The notes under the pieces: model-generated
Database searches by the model: none
Seen by the model: the letters and a program-made list of their open reading frames with translations, nothing else
Told to the model about the DNA's origin: nothing
Assembly (NCBI GenBank): GCA_014799385.1
Contig: JAAVIC010000009.1
Location: forward strand, 24,624 to 88,623
Length of the DNA stretch: 64,000 bases
DNA from: Oscillospiraceae bacterium
GTDB taxonomy: Bacteria; Bacillota; Clostridia; Oscillospirales; Ruminococcaceae
Direction: 5' to 3'
Made by a program: the position numbers and the translations under genes
Part shown: positions 18,469 to 27,546 of the stretch, in pieces
Layout of the letters: every line of letters begins with the position of its first letter
Numbering within the stretch: the stretch's first letter is position 1

Positions 18469-19134
18469 ATGAAGGCTATTATTGTTGGCGGCGGAAAGGT
18501 GGGGTTCTACCTCGCGAAAACGTTGCTGGAACACGGTGATTACTCGATTACGATAATCGAGCAGGACAAAGAGAGCAGCCGACACTGCGCGAATAATCTC
18601 GACGCGGAGGTAAGCTGCGGAAACGGCACAACGGTGGAGGCTCTCGAAGCTTGCGGCGCGGCAAAGGCGGATTGCGTTATCGCGGTTATGGGTCTGGACG
18701 AGAGCAATCTCGTGTGCTGTCAGATCGCGAAGCAGAGGTTCGGGGTGAAAAAGACGATCGCAAAGGTCAACAATCCCAAAAACGCGGACGCGCTGAAAGA
18801 CCTCGGCGTGGATATTGTAATTTCCGCGACGGATAATATTATTCAGCTTCTCGACCACGAAATCGACCTCTCCGCGATGAAAAAGCTGATGAAGCTGGAT
18901 GGCGAGGAAGCGTCGATGATGGAGATCACGATTCCCAAAAACTATTCGTTGGAGGGAAAAAAGCTGTCCGAGCTGGCGATTCCGGATACCTGTAACTTAG
19001 CGTGCATTTCGCGCGGCGGAAGAACCATAATTCCGCGCGGTAATACCACGCTTTGTAGCGGCGATACGGTGCTTGTCGTAATGATGAACTCCGCGGAAAA
19101 GGAGCTGCGCAAGGTGCTTAAAATAAAAGACTAA
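18469..19134 (+). CDS. TrkA-family potassium uptake regulator
   Basis: MKAIIVGGGKVGFYLAKTLLEHGDYSITIIEQD; TrkA-N and TrkA-C layout. Confidence 0.9.
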   Translation: MKAIIVGGGKVGFYLAKTLLEHGDYSITIIEQDKESSRHCANNLDAEVSCGNGTTVEALEACGAAKADCVIAVMGLDESNLVCCQIAKQRFGVKKTIAKVNNPKNADALKDLGVDIVISATDNIIQLLDHEIDLSAMKKLMKLDGEEASMMEITIPKNYSLEGKKLSELAIPDTCNLACISRGGRTIIPRGNTTLCSGDTVLVVMMNSAEKELRKVLKIKD

Positions 19135-19144
19135 GGAGAAGAAT

Positions 19145-19972
19145 ATGGGACTTTTTGGAAAGAAAAATAAGGACGAGGAAATCCGCGCAACGGAGTTCAC
19201 GAATGTCGGAGCGTTCAGCGGGTTTGTTCTGTTGAACGAACCCGAGTGGGACAAAAAACAGTTCCTCGCGGATTTTAAGGCGGACTGGGGAATCGAGCTT
19301 GAGGACGAGGGCAGCGCGGAAAATCCCGATGACGATATAGCGGTGTTCGCGCATATCGGGGAGCTTACCTTGATGGTGGGATTTACACCCGTACCCGTTC
19401 CATACGGTGAGGCGGAGATTTGGGCGCAGGCAAATTACCGTTGGGCGGAGGCGGTTGATGTCGCTAAGGCTCATAAGGCAACGCTGCTTGTTGGTGTTAA
19501 GGGCGATAACGAACACCTGCTTGACAAGGCGAAGCTGTATGTAAAGGCAGTTGCTACCGCGCTGAATCAAAAGCACGCAACGGGCTACTACGACCCCCGA
19601 ATAGTTTATGAACCGGAGTGGTATCGCAGGTTCGCGCTTGCGGCGCACGAGTATGACGCTTTTCCGTCAATGAATCTTATCTGGTACGGAATGTACACCG
19701 ACCGCAAGCAAGTGGGAATTTACACATTGGGGATGCGCCGTTTCGGCAAAGAGGAGATGGAAGTGCTGATTCCGAGCAAGGAAATGCAGTCCGTCAGACC
19801 CGGCGATATTATTGAGTTTCTGTCGGATATTGTGGATTACGTTATTATGGAGGACGTTACGTTCCGTGACGGTGAAACGGTAGGTCCGACCGCCGAGGAA
19901 AAGCACCCGATAACATTCGGTAAGGGCGTTGGCATTGACGGAAATTCGCTTAAAATCGGTTACATTATTTAA
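19145..19972 (+). CDS. DUF4261-like protein (paralog 1)
   Basis: Begins MGLFGKKNKDEE; strong similarity to the next CDS (GIYTLGMRRFGKEEMEVLI; LDDVTFRDGETVG-type tail). Confidence 0.75.
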   Translation: MGLFGKKNKDEEIRATEFTNVGAFSGFVLLNEPEWDKKQFLADFKADWGIELEDEGSAENPDDDIAVFAHIGELTLMVGFTPVPVPYGEAEIWAQANYRWAEAVDVAKAHKATLLVGVKGDNEHLLDKAKLYVKAVATALNQKHATGYYDPRIVYEPEWYRRFALAAHEYDAFPSMNLIWYGMYTDRKQVGIYTLGMRRFGKEEMEVLIPSKEMQSVRPGDIIEFLSDIVDYVIMEDVTFRDGETVGPTAEEKHPITFGKGVGIDGNSLKIGYII

Positions 19973-19974
19973 TG

Positions 19975-20100
19975 CGGATAGTTATAGAGCTATAACCAAA
20001 ATCCACTGTTCGGAGTTCGGGTTACTAACGTTATAACCAAAAGCAAGTTATTGGTGATTAGTGCAAATTTCATCTGTGTGGTTTTGAATTTGCTATTAAA
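19975..20100 (+). repeat. Leader element E8, hairpin arms lost (stem 20063-20093)
   Basis: ACGTTATAACCAAAAGCAAGTTATTGGTGATTAGTGCAAATTTCATCTGTGTGGTTTTGAATTTGCTATTAAAATAAGGAGG. Confidence 0.85.
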
Positions 20101-20114
20101 ATAAGGAGGATATT

Positions 20115-20936
20115 ATGGGACTTTTTGGAAAGAAGAAAAAGGAAGAGCATCACGAGCCGGAGGAGCAGGATCACGTTGGTTCGTTTAACGGATTCGTGCT
20201 GCTGAACGCGGAGGAATGGGACAAGGAGAAGTTCATTGCCGATTTCAAGGAGAACTGGGGAATTGAGCTTTCCGAAACCAATGAAAACGGCGAGAAACTT
20301 GAAGGCGCGGGCGAACTGCTTTTCGCGCAGACGGGCGCGTATACCGTTGTGGTAGGATACATCGGCACGCCTATTCCCGATGGTGAGGCTGAACACTGGG
20401 CGGGCGCAAACTTTATGTGGAAAGAAGCAGTAGAAGTCGTAAGCACCCACAAGGCGCAGCTTATTGTGAGCATTTTCGGCGGCGATGACAATCTGCTTGA
20501 AAAGGGCACGCTGTTCGTGAAAGCGGTCTGCACGGCGCTCAAACAAGACCATGCGATTGCGTTCTATGATGACGGAATCGTTTTCTCGCCGCAGCAGTAT
20601 CTGGATTTCTCGGAAATGATGGAGGACGGCAGTTATCCGATCCTTAACTGGATATGGTATGGAATCTTCGCCGATGAGAAGCGCGCGGGAATCTATACAT
20701 ACGGAATGCGGCGGTTCGGAAAAGAGGAGATGGAGGTCATCGTTGACCGCGAAAACGTTGATCTCAACGCAATACGCGGATTTTTGCTGAATATCACATC
20801 TTATGTTCTTTATGAAGATGTAACGCTGAAGGACGGCGAAACCATCGGATTTTCCGCAGAACAGAAGCTGAAAATCACGCTCGGCCCGGGGCTTGGCGTT
20901 CACGGAAATACGCTTAAAATAGAGTACGGAGAGTAA
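20115..20936 (+). CDS. DUF4261-like protein (paralog 2)
   Basis: Begins MGLFGKKKKEEHH; paralog of the 19145 CDS. Confidence 0.75.
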   Translation: MGLFGKKKKEEHHEPEEQDHVGSFNGFVLLNAEEWDKEKFIADFKENWGIELSETNENGEKLEGAGELLFAQTGAYTVVVGYIGTPIPDGEAEHWAGANFMWKEAVEVVSTHKAQLIVSIFGGDDNLLEKGTLFVKAVCTALKQDHAIAFYDDGIVFSPQQYLDFSEMMEDGSYPILNWIWYGIFADEKRAGIYTYGMRRFGKEEMEVIVDRENVDLNAIRGFLLNITSYVLYEDVTLKDGETIGFSAEQKLKITLGPGLGVHGNTLKIEYGE

Positions 20937-20937
20937 A

Positions 20938-22977
20938 ATGGAAAATAAAAAGACCCCCAAGCCAAAGGCGAAAAATCCCGCGCCCAAGAAAGCTCCGCAG
21001 GGAGATATAATTTTCGCGCTGGATATAGGCACGCGGACGGTTATCGGCGTGTTGGCGAAAAAGACCTCTCAGGGCTGCAAAATCCTTGACGTGGAAAGCG
21101 TTACTCACGCAAAGCGTTCTATGGCGGACGGACAGATCGAGGATATAAAGTCCGTTGCCGATGACATCAAACGCGTAAAGCGCGAGTTGGAAAACCGCAA
21201 CAAAATCACGCTTTCAAGCGCGTGTATCGCTGCGGCGGGAAGAGCGCTGAAAACGCTGCGCGCTTCGTGGGAATTTAAGCTGCCGAATAATGCTCCGATT
21301 TCGGCAGAAACGCTCCATAATGCCGAGATGGACGCGGTTCGCCGCACCTGTGAGGACTTTATGTCCAAAACAGAATCCTCCGCGTTTTACTGCGTGGGGC
21401 ACAGCGTGATTTCGCTGACGCTTGACGGTTTTAAGGTTCAGAACGCCGAAGGACATCGCGGCGAACAATTGGTAACGGACATCATCGGCGCATTTTTGCC
21501 CGTCTATGTGGTGGACAGCTTATGCGCCGCCGTGGATATGGCAAGGCTCTCGGTGACAAGTCTGACGCTGGAGCCGATTGCCGCGATGAACGCGGTAGTG
21601 CCTACCGAACTTCGGCTGATAAACTGCGCGTTGTGTGACATCGGCGCGGGTACTTCGGACGTTGCGGTATCGCGCGATGGCAGCGTTACCGCCTACGGAA
21701 TGTCAACCACTGCCGGAGACGAAATCACCGAGGCAATTATGAAGGAGCTGTTGGTGGATTTCAACACTGCCGAACGAATCAAGACATTCTCCGAAAAGGA
21801 CATCACCTACACGGATATTCTGCTGATGGAGCACAAAATCACGCGCGACCGTATCGATAAGCTGATTGAACCGTACGCGCGGGAGCTTGCGAAAACCATC
21901 GCGCGGGAGATAATCACCGCGAATGCCGTTCCGCCGCAAGCAGTATTTCTGGTCGGCGGCGGAAGCAAGCTCAAGGGGCTTTCGGACTATGTTGCCGAGG
22001 AACTGAACATAATCCCCTCGCACGTAATTTCGGGTCGGCGCGAGCTGCTGCGCGGAATCATCGCGCCCGAGGATATGACGCTCTCTGCGGAACACGCGAC
22101 TCCCGTGGGAATCGCGTTAAGCGTTGGCGAGGGCGTGTCCTACGACTTCACCACCATCACGATAAACGGCAGAAAGCTCCGTGCGCCCGACACCAGCCGA
22201 CTTACGGTATTCGAGCTGCTGAGTTTCGCGAAAATCACCCCCGAGGATATGATTGCGGGAAACGGCAAGTCGATGTCGTTCACCGTTTCGGGAGAGCGGA
22301 TCACTCTGCGCGGCGAGCCGCCGCGTGCTGCGGAAATCATCGTGAACGGCAAGCCCGGCTCGCTGAACACGGTAGTTACCAAGGGCGATGAAATCACGGT
22401 TATCCCCGCAGAAAACGGCGCAGACGCTTCGGCGCATCTGTCGGATTATTTCGATATGGCGGAAATCAAATCGTTTACCATCACGCTGTTTGGGAAAAAA
22501 CAGCGCGCGGGACGGTATATTCTGATGAACGGTCGGGAAATCACCGCCGAGCGCCGAATCCAAGAGGGCGATGAAATTTCGCTCGTGGAGACGGAAACGG
22601 TCGGAAAACTGCTGACAACGCACGGGATAACCGAAAGCGTTTTGCTGAACTACAAGCCCGCCGCTATGGAATCTTTGCTTAAAAGCGGCGATATAATCTC
22701 CCGCGCGGAAACTTCCGATGAACCGGCTTCGACAAGTGCTCCGACACCTGCTCCCGAAGAGCAAAAACCCGCCAATCCGCATATCACGGTAAACGGGATA
22801 GAGGCGGAGTTCCCTATGCGCGCGGACGGCAATCCGCCGATATTTCTGGACATCGCAACGGCGTTTTCGGACAATCCCACCGCGCTTTTGGCGAGCGCGA
22901 AGACCATCACGATAAACGGTAAAATCGCGCGGTTGGACGAGGAAATACACAACGGAGATGTGATAATCATTGAATAG
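20938..22977 (+). CDS. FtsA/MreB-type actin-fold ATPase with C-terminal beta-grasp-like repeats
   Basis: IIFALDIGTRTVIGVLA, CDIGAGTSDVAVSRDG, VFLVGGGSKLKGL; C-terminal ITVNG...GDEI/GDVI repeats. Confidence 0.8.
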   Translation: MENKKTPKPKAKNPAPKKAPQGDIIFALDIGTRTVIGVLAKKTSQGCKILDVESVTHAKRSMADGQIEDIKSVADDIKRVKRELENRNKITLSSACIAAAGRALKTLRASWEFKLPNNAPISAETLHNAEMDAVRRTCEDFMSKTESSAFYCVGHSVISLTLDGFKVQNAEGHRGEQLVTDIIGAFLPVYVVDSLCAAVDMARLSVTSLTLEPIAAMNAVVPTELRLINCALCDIGAGTSDVAVSRDGSVTAYGMSTTAGDEITEAIMKELLVDFNTAERIKTFSEKDITYTDILLMEHKITRDRIDKLIEPYARELAKTIAREIITANAVPPQAVFLVGGGSKLKGLSDYVAEELNIIPSHVISGRRELLRGIIAPEDMTLSAEHATPVGIALSVGEGVSYDFTTITINGRKLRAPDTSRLTVFELLSFAKITPEDMIAGNGKSMSFTVSGERITLRGEPPRAAEIIVNGKPGSLNTVVTKGDEITVIPAENGADASAHLSDYFDMAEIKSFTITLFGKKQRAGRYILMNGREITAERRIQEGDEISLVETETVGKLLTTHGITESVLLNYKPAAMESLLKSGDIISRAETSDEPASTSAPTPAPEEQKPANPHITVNGIEAEFPMRADGNPPIFLDIATAFSDNPTALLASAKTITINGKIARLDEEIHNGDVIIIE

Positions 22978-24559
22978 ACTTTTACGAGTTTTAACAGTTA
23001 TTTTGGCGGTATGCATGATGTGCTCCTGCTCGCGCATTCCCGATTATTCGGAAAGCTCCGGGAACTCCGTTTCCTCCGAATCGGAAAATTCCGGCGGCAC
23101 GGGCGATAGATTTGCGGAATCGGACGTTCGAGAATTTGACATCAACAAAAAGGAGTTCATTACCAAGCTGAATGCCGAGGGCGGCTCACATAACGGGACA
23201 GTTGCCGAGGACGGCGAGTTTGACGGCAAGGGCTATCTTAAACTGCGCGAAAAGGGAGCTTTGAAGCACATCATCAATGTCAACACCTCTCAGCACTATC
23301 GGATCATCATCGCGGCGCGGTCGGAAACCGGCGCGGCAATCACGCTTAAAATCAGCGATAAGGTGTGCGGTGCGTACTACATCCCGAAATACCAAGCCGC
23401 TAATGATGAGGATTCCGAAAGCGGGTTTAAGTTTGAGTACTACGCGGTGGACCATCAGTATCTCACTGCGGGACAGAACGTAGTGCAATTCACCGTGGAG
23501 AGCGGAACAGCCGATATTGACTACATTGTTGCCGAAAGCTCCGATGTGGTGGACAACGCGTGCTATAACGCGGGTTCGGGATTCGCGAATCCGAATGTTT
23601 CACTTCGGACGGCAGGGGCAATGCGTTATTTTTCGGATATTTACGGAGAACAAACTCTCACCGCTCAGAACGTCACGTTTGGAACGAACACCGAGCTTAA
23701 CGCGGTTTACAGGGCAACGGGCAGATACCCCGCAATTCGGATAAGCGAGCTTGCGGACGCATTTGAAGATGAGGATGTTACCAAATCCGAAACGGAGCTT
23801 GCGGTGAAATTCGGAAAGGACGGCGGACTACTGTCATATGTGTGGCACTGGTATTCCCCGAACATCAAGCACTCCGTCAACATCGGGGCTTTTGATTTGA
23901 CAGCGGCATTTGAGGAACAACGCCCCGAGGAAGTTGCTCTGTTTGACGAGGACGAGATGAACGCGCAGATAAACGCGGGATTTTTACCGGGAGAAATGGT
24001 TTCCCTTATCAATGACGCGGACAAGCTGGCGGAGATTCTCAAGCCGCTTTCCGACGCGGATATTCCCGTGCTGTTTCAGCCGATTCCAGACGCGGATTCG
24101 GGACTGTACTGGTGGGGCGAAAGCTCGGAAAATTACGTTCTGTTGTGGAGATTTCTGTTCAACAGGCTGTGCTCTTATCACAAGCTGAAAAACCTTATCT
24201 GGGTGTGGAACGGCTCTTCCGAGGATTATTTCCCCGGAACTCGGTATGTTGACATCGGCGGACAGAGCTTTTACGAAAACTCCAACTCCTCGTTTGCGGG
24301 GAGATTCGGCGAGATTTACGAAACCTTGCCCACGACAAAAATGCTTGGCATTACGTTCTGTGACGTTCTGCCAAGCATCGACTATATGAGCCGCGACAAC
24401 GCGTTGTGGCTGTTCGCTGCCGCGGGGAACGGAAGCTATACCGTAAAGCCGAGCGGAGAGCTGTCCGAAACGTTCAACAAGGCGACCTCGCTGCATTATT
24501 TTTACAACAACCGCCGTACCGTTACAATGGACGAGCTGCCCGACTTTTCGACTTTATAA
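22970..24559 (+). CDS. Secreted lipoprotein, GH26 beta-mannanase-like with N-terminal CBM35-like region; active site looks altered
   Basis: Lipobox MMCSCS; LFQPIPDADSGLYWWGESSENYVLLWRFLFNRLCSYHKLKNLIWVWN matches the GH26 RPLHEMNGxWFWWG...W region. Confidence 0.7.
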   Translation: MNRLLRVLTVILAVCMMCSCSRIPDYSESSGNSVSSESENSGGTGDRFAESDVREFDINKKEFITKLNAEGGSHNGTVAEDGEFDGKGYLKLREKGALKHIINVNTSQHYRIIIAARSETGAAITLKISDKVCGAYYIPKYQAANDEDSESGFKFEYYAVDHQYLTAGQNVVQFTVESGTADIDYIVAESSDVVDNACYNAGSGFANPNVSLRTAGAMRYFSDIYGEQTLTAQNVTFGTNTELNAVYRATGRYPAIRISELADAFEDEDVTKSETELAVKFGKDGGLLSYVWHWYSPNIKHSVNIGAFDLTAAFEEQRPEEVALFDEDEMNAQINAGFLPGEMVSLINDADKLAEILKPLSDADIPVLFQPIPDADSGLYWWGESSENYVLLWRFLFNRLCSYHKLKNLIWVWNGSSEDYFPGTRYVDIGGQSFYENSNSSFAGRFGEIYETLPTTKMLGITFCDVLPSIDYMSRDNALWLFAAAGNGSYTVKPSGELSETFNKATSLHYFYNNRRTVTMDELPDFSTL

Positions 24560-24562
24560 CCG

Positions 24563-26647
24563 TTATTCAACGGATTCCGCCGCGATTTGGGCAATGAGAT
24601 TCAGAGCGTGTTTTTCGTCTGCGGGTGGGATAAAGTAGTTGACCTCGTTTTCGGCATTAATATTTATAATCACATCATCAATACTACTCTCATTGTCACT
24701 TTGCTGATGGACTTTCATAAGCCCCAGCAGCTCCTTGACTTTCGGTTTTTCCATATCCTGTTCGCGGATAGTAACACCAAAATCGAGAATCGTTTTCATT
24801 GTGTATGTTGTGGAATCAATCTGTATTTTTTCATCCAAATAGCAATTAATATACATCACTGTGGCATCGGGATCTTTCTCGATGTCATTGTTGTATTCGC
24901 GGATAAGACGAATGGTGTTTTCATAGCTGCTCTGAATCGGATATGAAACGGAGGATTCCTCGAATGTGACATCCGCAGTGCCAATCGTGGCGGCATTCGC
25001 GTCATAATGGTCAATAATATCCTGTTTAAGCGTTTGCGTGAACTCGCCCAGCCGCTCGGTCGGAACGGAAACCTTATTGAAAATCTCCGCGACTCCCGTT
25101 TCGGCACTCAACGCGTTTCCGTTTAGCAGCTCGGCGGATTTTTTGGGGTAGAACGATAAATTCAAAACATTTTTTGAGAGTGTATTTATAGTTGAAAAAC
25201 TTTGTTTATACCCATAGTTATTGACGCCATACCCGCGAATTACATCATCCCCACCCGCGGTTATGTAGCTGATAATAAACCCCAAGTAAATGTTGTGATC
25301 GTCTTTGTAGCCGCACATATACTCGCTCCAATTGGATACGCTCTTATTGTGGACTTCCAAAAACTCGGAGATTTCCTCGGGAGAGGTAAGCTCCAGCTCA
25401 CGGAGGGTGAAGTTGTTATCATAAAACTCGATTCTCATGCTTTTCACATCTTTGGGAATATTGATCAATCCAAACGCGCCCGTCTTTGAAATGAGGAACA
25501 TCAATCCGATACTGCAAGCCGCCGTTGCCGCCCAACGTATCGCTGCTTTCGGGAGCTGACGCGCTTTTGGTCTGCGGACAACCTCGAAAATCACTGCGAT
25601 TACCAGCGAAACGCCAAGCCCTATGGGGATTATCAGCCCTCTGTTGGAATCTCGGAACGCGCTTGCGACAATAAAGAACCCGCCGAGGGACATAATTATT
25701 GCGATCACATGGAAATAAACAGGCTTTACGAACATTCTGCCTACGTTCTCTTGCTTGCGGCTCTTTCCGGCGAAATACGCGAGAGCGAGTATCAAAACCG
25801 CCGCGATAATCAAAATCACAATACTTACCGGGGAGAAAACCGCGAACTCCAGCTCCGAAAGCTCCATGATAAGCTTTTCGTTACGCTCGTCAATCATCAT
25901 TGCCAGAGCCTCAATTAAATCGCTGAAGAACAATCCCACCGGCATACAGAGCTGTTGAGCCTGATTTACAAGAGTATCGCTTACTCCGACAGCCTCAAGG
26001 GTGATGAATTTCGAGAGTGAGATTCCAAGTATCGGAATTGACGCGAACGAAATCACCGAGAATATAATCACCGAGGAGATTCTGCCGCAGCAAGCCGCCG
26101 CGAGAGAGGTAAGAAGATAGACGAACAAATACGCGAAAAACAGCGCAAGCGCAAACCCCAAAAAGAACGGCATTATATTGATATGTTTTTCGTCTATGGT
26201 CACGGCGTTCAGCTTGTTCTGGGCTATGGCGGTGAGGATAATTCCAATCAGCGCGCACGGGATAAACGTTCCCACGCATGGAATAAATCCGCCGAGGAAA
26301 TCTCCCCAGAAACGCTGTTTGTAAGTCAATGCCAGCACGCCCAACGTATCCACACACTCTTTCTTACAAAAGTAATTGTAAGAGCTTACCGCGCAGACCA
26401 TTGTGAAAGCCAGACCGATAAACGCGGCAAGCGAGCCGAACAACGTAACGTATAACATCGCGTTATAGTTCAGCGCGCCGCCGGAACCCGCCAGGCGGTC
26501 AGCGCGGAAAAGCATCAGCAGACCCTGAAGCGGCAGCACCAGAAAGTTCATAACAAGCCCGACAACCAGGAAGCCCTTCATACGTCCGAGGCGATACCGC
26601 AGATACGCGCCAAAATAGCTTTTTTTACATAAGTTTGCTTCGGTCAT
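24563..26647 (-). CDS. ABC transporter permease-like membrane protein (large, N-terminal TM domain and C-terminal soluble domain)
   Basis: Multiple hydrophobic segments; adjacent to an ABC ATPase; similar layout to the 27547 CDS. Confidence 0.75.
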   Translation of the reverse strand: MTEANLCKKSYFGAYLRYRLGRMKGFLVVGLVMNFLVLPLQGLLMLFRADRLAGSGGALNYNAMLYVTLFGSLAAFIGLAFTMVCAVSSYNYFCKKECVDTLGVLALTYKQRFWGDFLGGFIPCVGTFIPCALIGIILTAIAQNKLNAVTIDEKHINIMPFFLGFALALFFAYLFVYLLTSLAAACCGRISSVIIFSVISFASIPILGISLSKFITLEAVGVSDTLVNQAQQLCMPVGLFFSDLIEALAMMIDERNEKLIMELSELEFAVFSPVSIVILIIAAVLILALAYFAGKSRKQENVGRMFVKPVYFHVIAIIMSLGGFFIVASAFRDSNRGLIIPIGLGVSLVIAVIFEVVRRPKARQLPKAAIRWAATAACSIGLMFLISKTGAFGLINIPKDVKSMRIEFYDNNFTLRELELTSPEEISEFLEVHNKSVSNWSEYMCGYKDDHNIYLGFIISYITAGGDDVIRGYGVNNYGYKQSFSTINTLSKNVLNLSFYPKKSAELLNGNALSAETGVAEIFNKVSVPTERLGEFTQTLKQDIIDHYDANAATIGTADVTFEESSVSYPIQSSYENTIRLIREYNNDIEKDPDATVMYINCYLDEKIQIDSTTYTMKTILDFGVTIREQDMEKPKVKELLGLMKVHQQSDNESSIDDVIININAENEVNYFIPPADEKHALNLIAQIAAESVE

Positions 26648-27530
26648 AGTTCAGCGCCTCCATTTCATAAACGAATATCTCCTCCAGCGACAGCGGAATA
26701 AGGTCGCAAAATGCGGGATTTTTCCCTCGTACAACCGCCATACTCTCGTCCGCATCGCCCTTTACGATTATGTTTGTAAGCCCGTTCACCTGCTCGATAA
26801 GCAGAACGTCCAATTCGGGGAAGTCCTCCTTGACGGACGGATTTTCCGACTCCGCGAAGCTGCATTGCAGCTTGTGAATATCTCCCTTAAGCTCGGAAAG
26901 CTCACGCGTAAAGACGATTTTTCCATCGTGGAGAAGTCCCACCGTATCGCAGAACTGCTCTATTTCGTTGAGGTTGTGCGAGGACACGACAACCGTCATA
27001 TCGTTGTCGCACATCGCGTCGATTATCATCTTTTTAACGGCGATTCTCATTGAGGGGTCAAGACCGTCAAACGCCTCGTCCAACAGAAGATAATCGGGTG
27101 TGGACGAAATTCCGCAGATAACCGCTGCTTGACGTTTCATACCCTTTGAGAATCCACCAAGTTTTTTGTTCATAGGCAGACCCACTATTGCGTGCAGCCG
27201 CTCGAACGTTTCTTCGGAAAACCGAGGGTAAAAAGCCTTGTAGAACGCTTTCATCTGCTTGATGGTCATATTGTTGAATTGGGCGGTTTCGTCACTGATA
27301 AGCAGCATTCTCTGCTTTACGACAACGTTATCGTAAACGGGCTGACCCTCAATTGTGACAGAGCCGCTGTCCTGGCGGTAAACTCCCGCCAGCATACGCA
27401 GCAGCGTGGACTTGCCCGCGCCGTTCGTGCCGAGCAATCCGTAAGCCGAACCGCGGCGAATCTCCAGTGAGAAATCGTCAAGCGCGGTGAAATTATCGTA
27501 TTTTTTGGTTACATTTTCAAACTTAATCAT
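26625..27530 (-). CDS. ABC transporter ATP-binding protein
   Basis: LLGTNGAGKSTLLRML Walker A, GFSKGMKRQAAVICGISSTPDYLLLDEAFDGLDP. Confidence 0.93.
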   Translation of the reverse strand: MIKFENVTKKYDNFTALDDFSLEIRRGSAYGLLGTNGAGKSTLLRMLAGVYRQDSGSVTIEGQPVYDNVVVKQRMLLISDETAQFNNMTIKQMKAFYKAFYPRFSEETFERLHAIVGLPMNKKLGGFSKGMKRQAAVICGISSTPDYLLLDEAFDGLDPSMRIAVKKMIIDAMCDNDMTVVVSSHNLNEIEQFCDTVGLLHDGKIVFTRELSELKGDIHKLQCSFAESENPSVKEDFPELDVLLIEQVNGLTNIIVKGDADESMAVVRGKNPAFCDLIPLSLEEIFVYEMEALNYDRSKLM

Positions 27531-27546
27531 AGTCTTGTTCCTTTCT

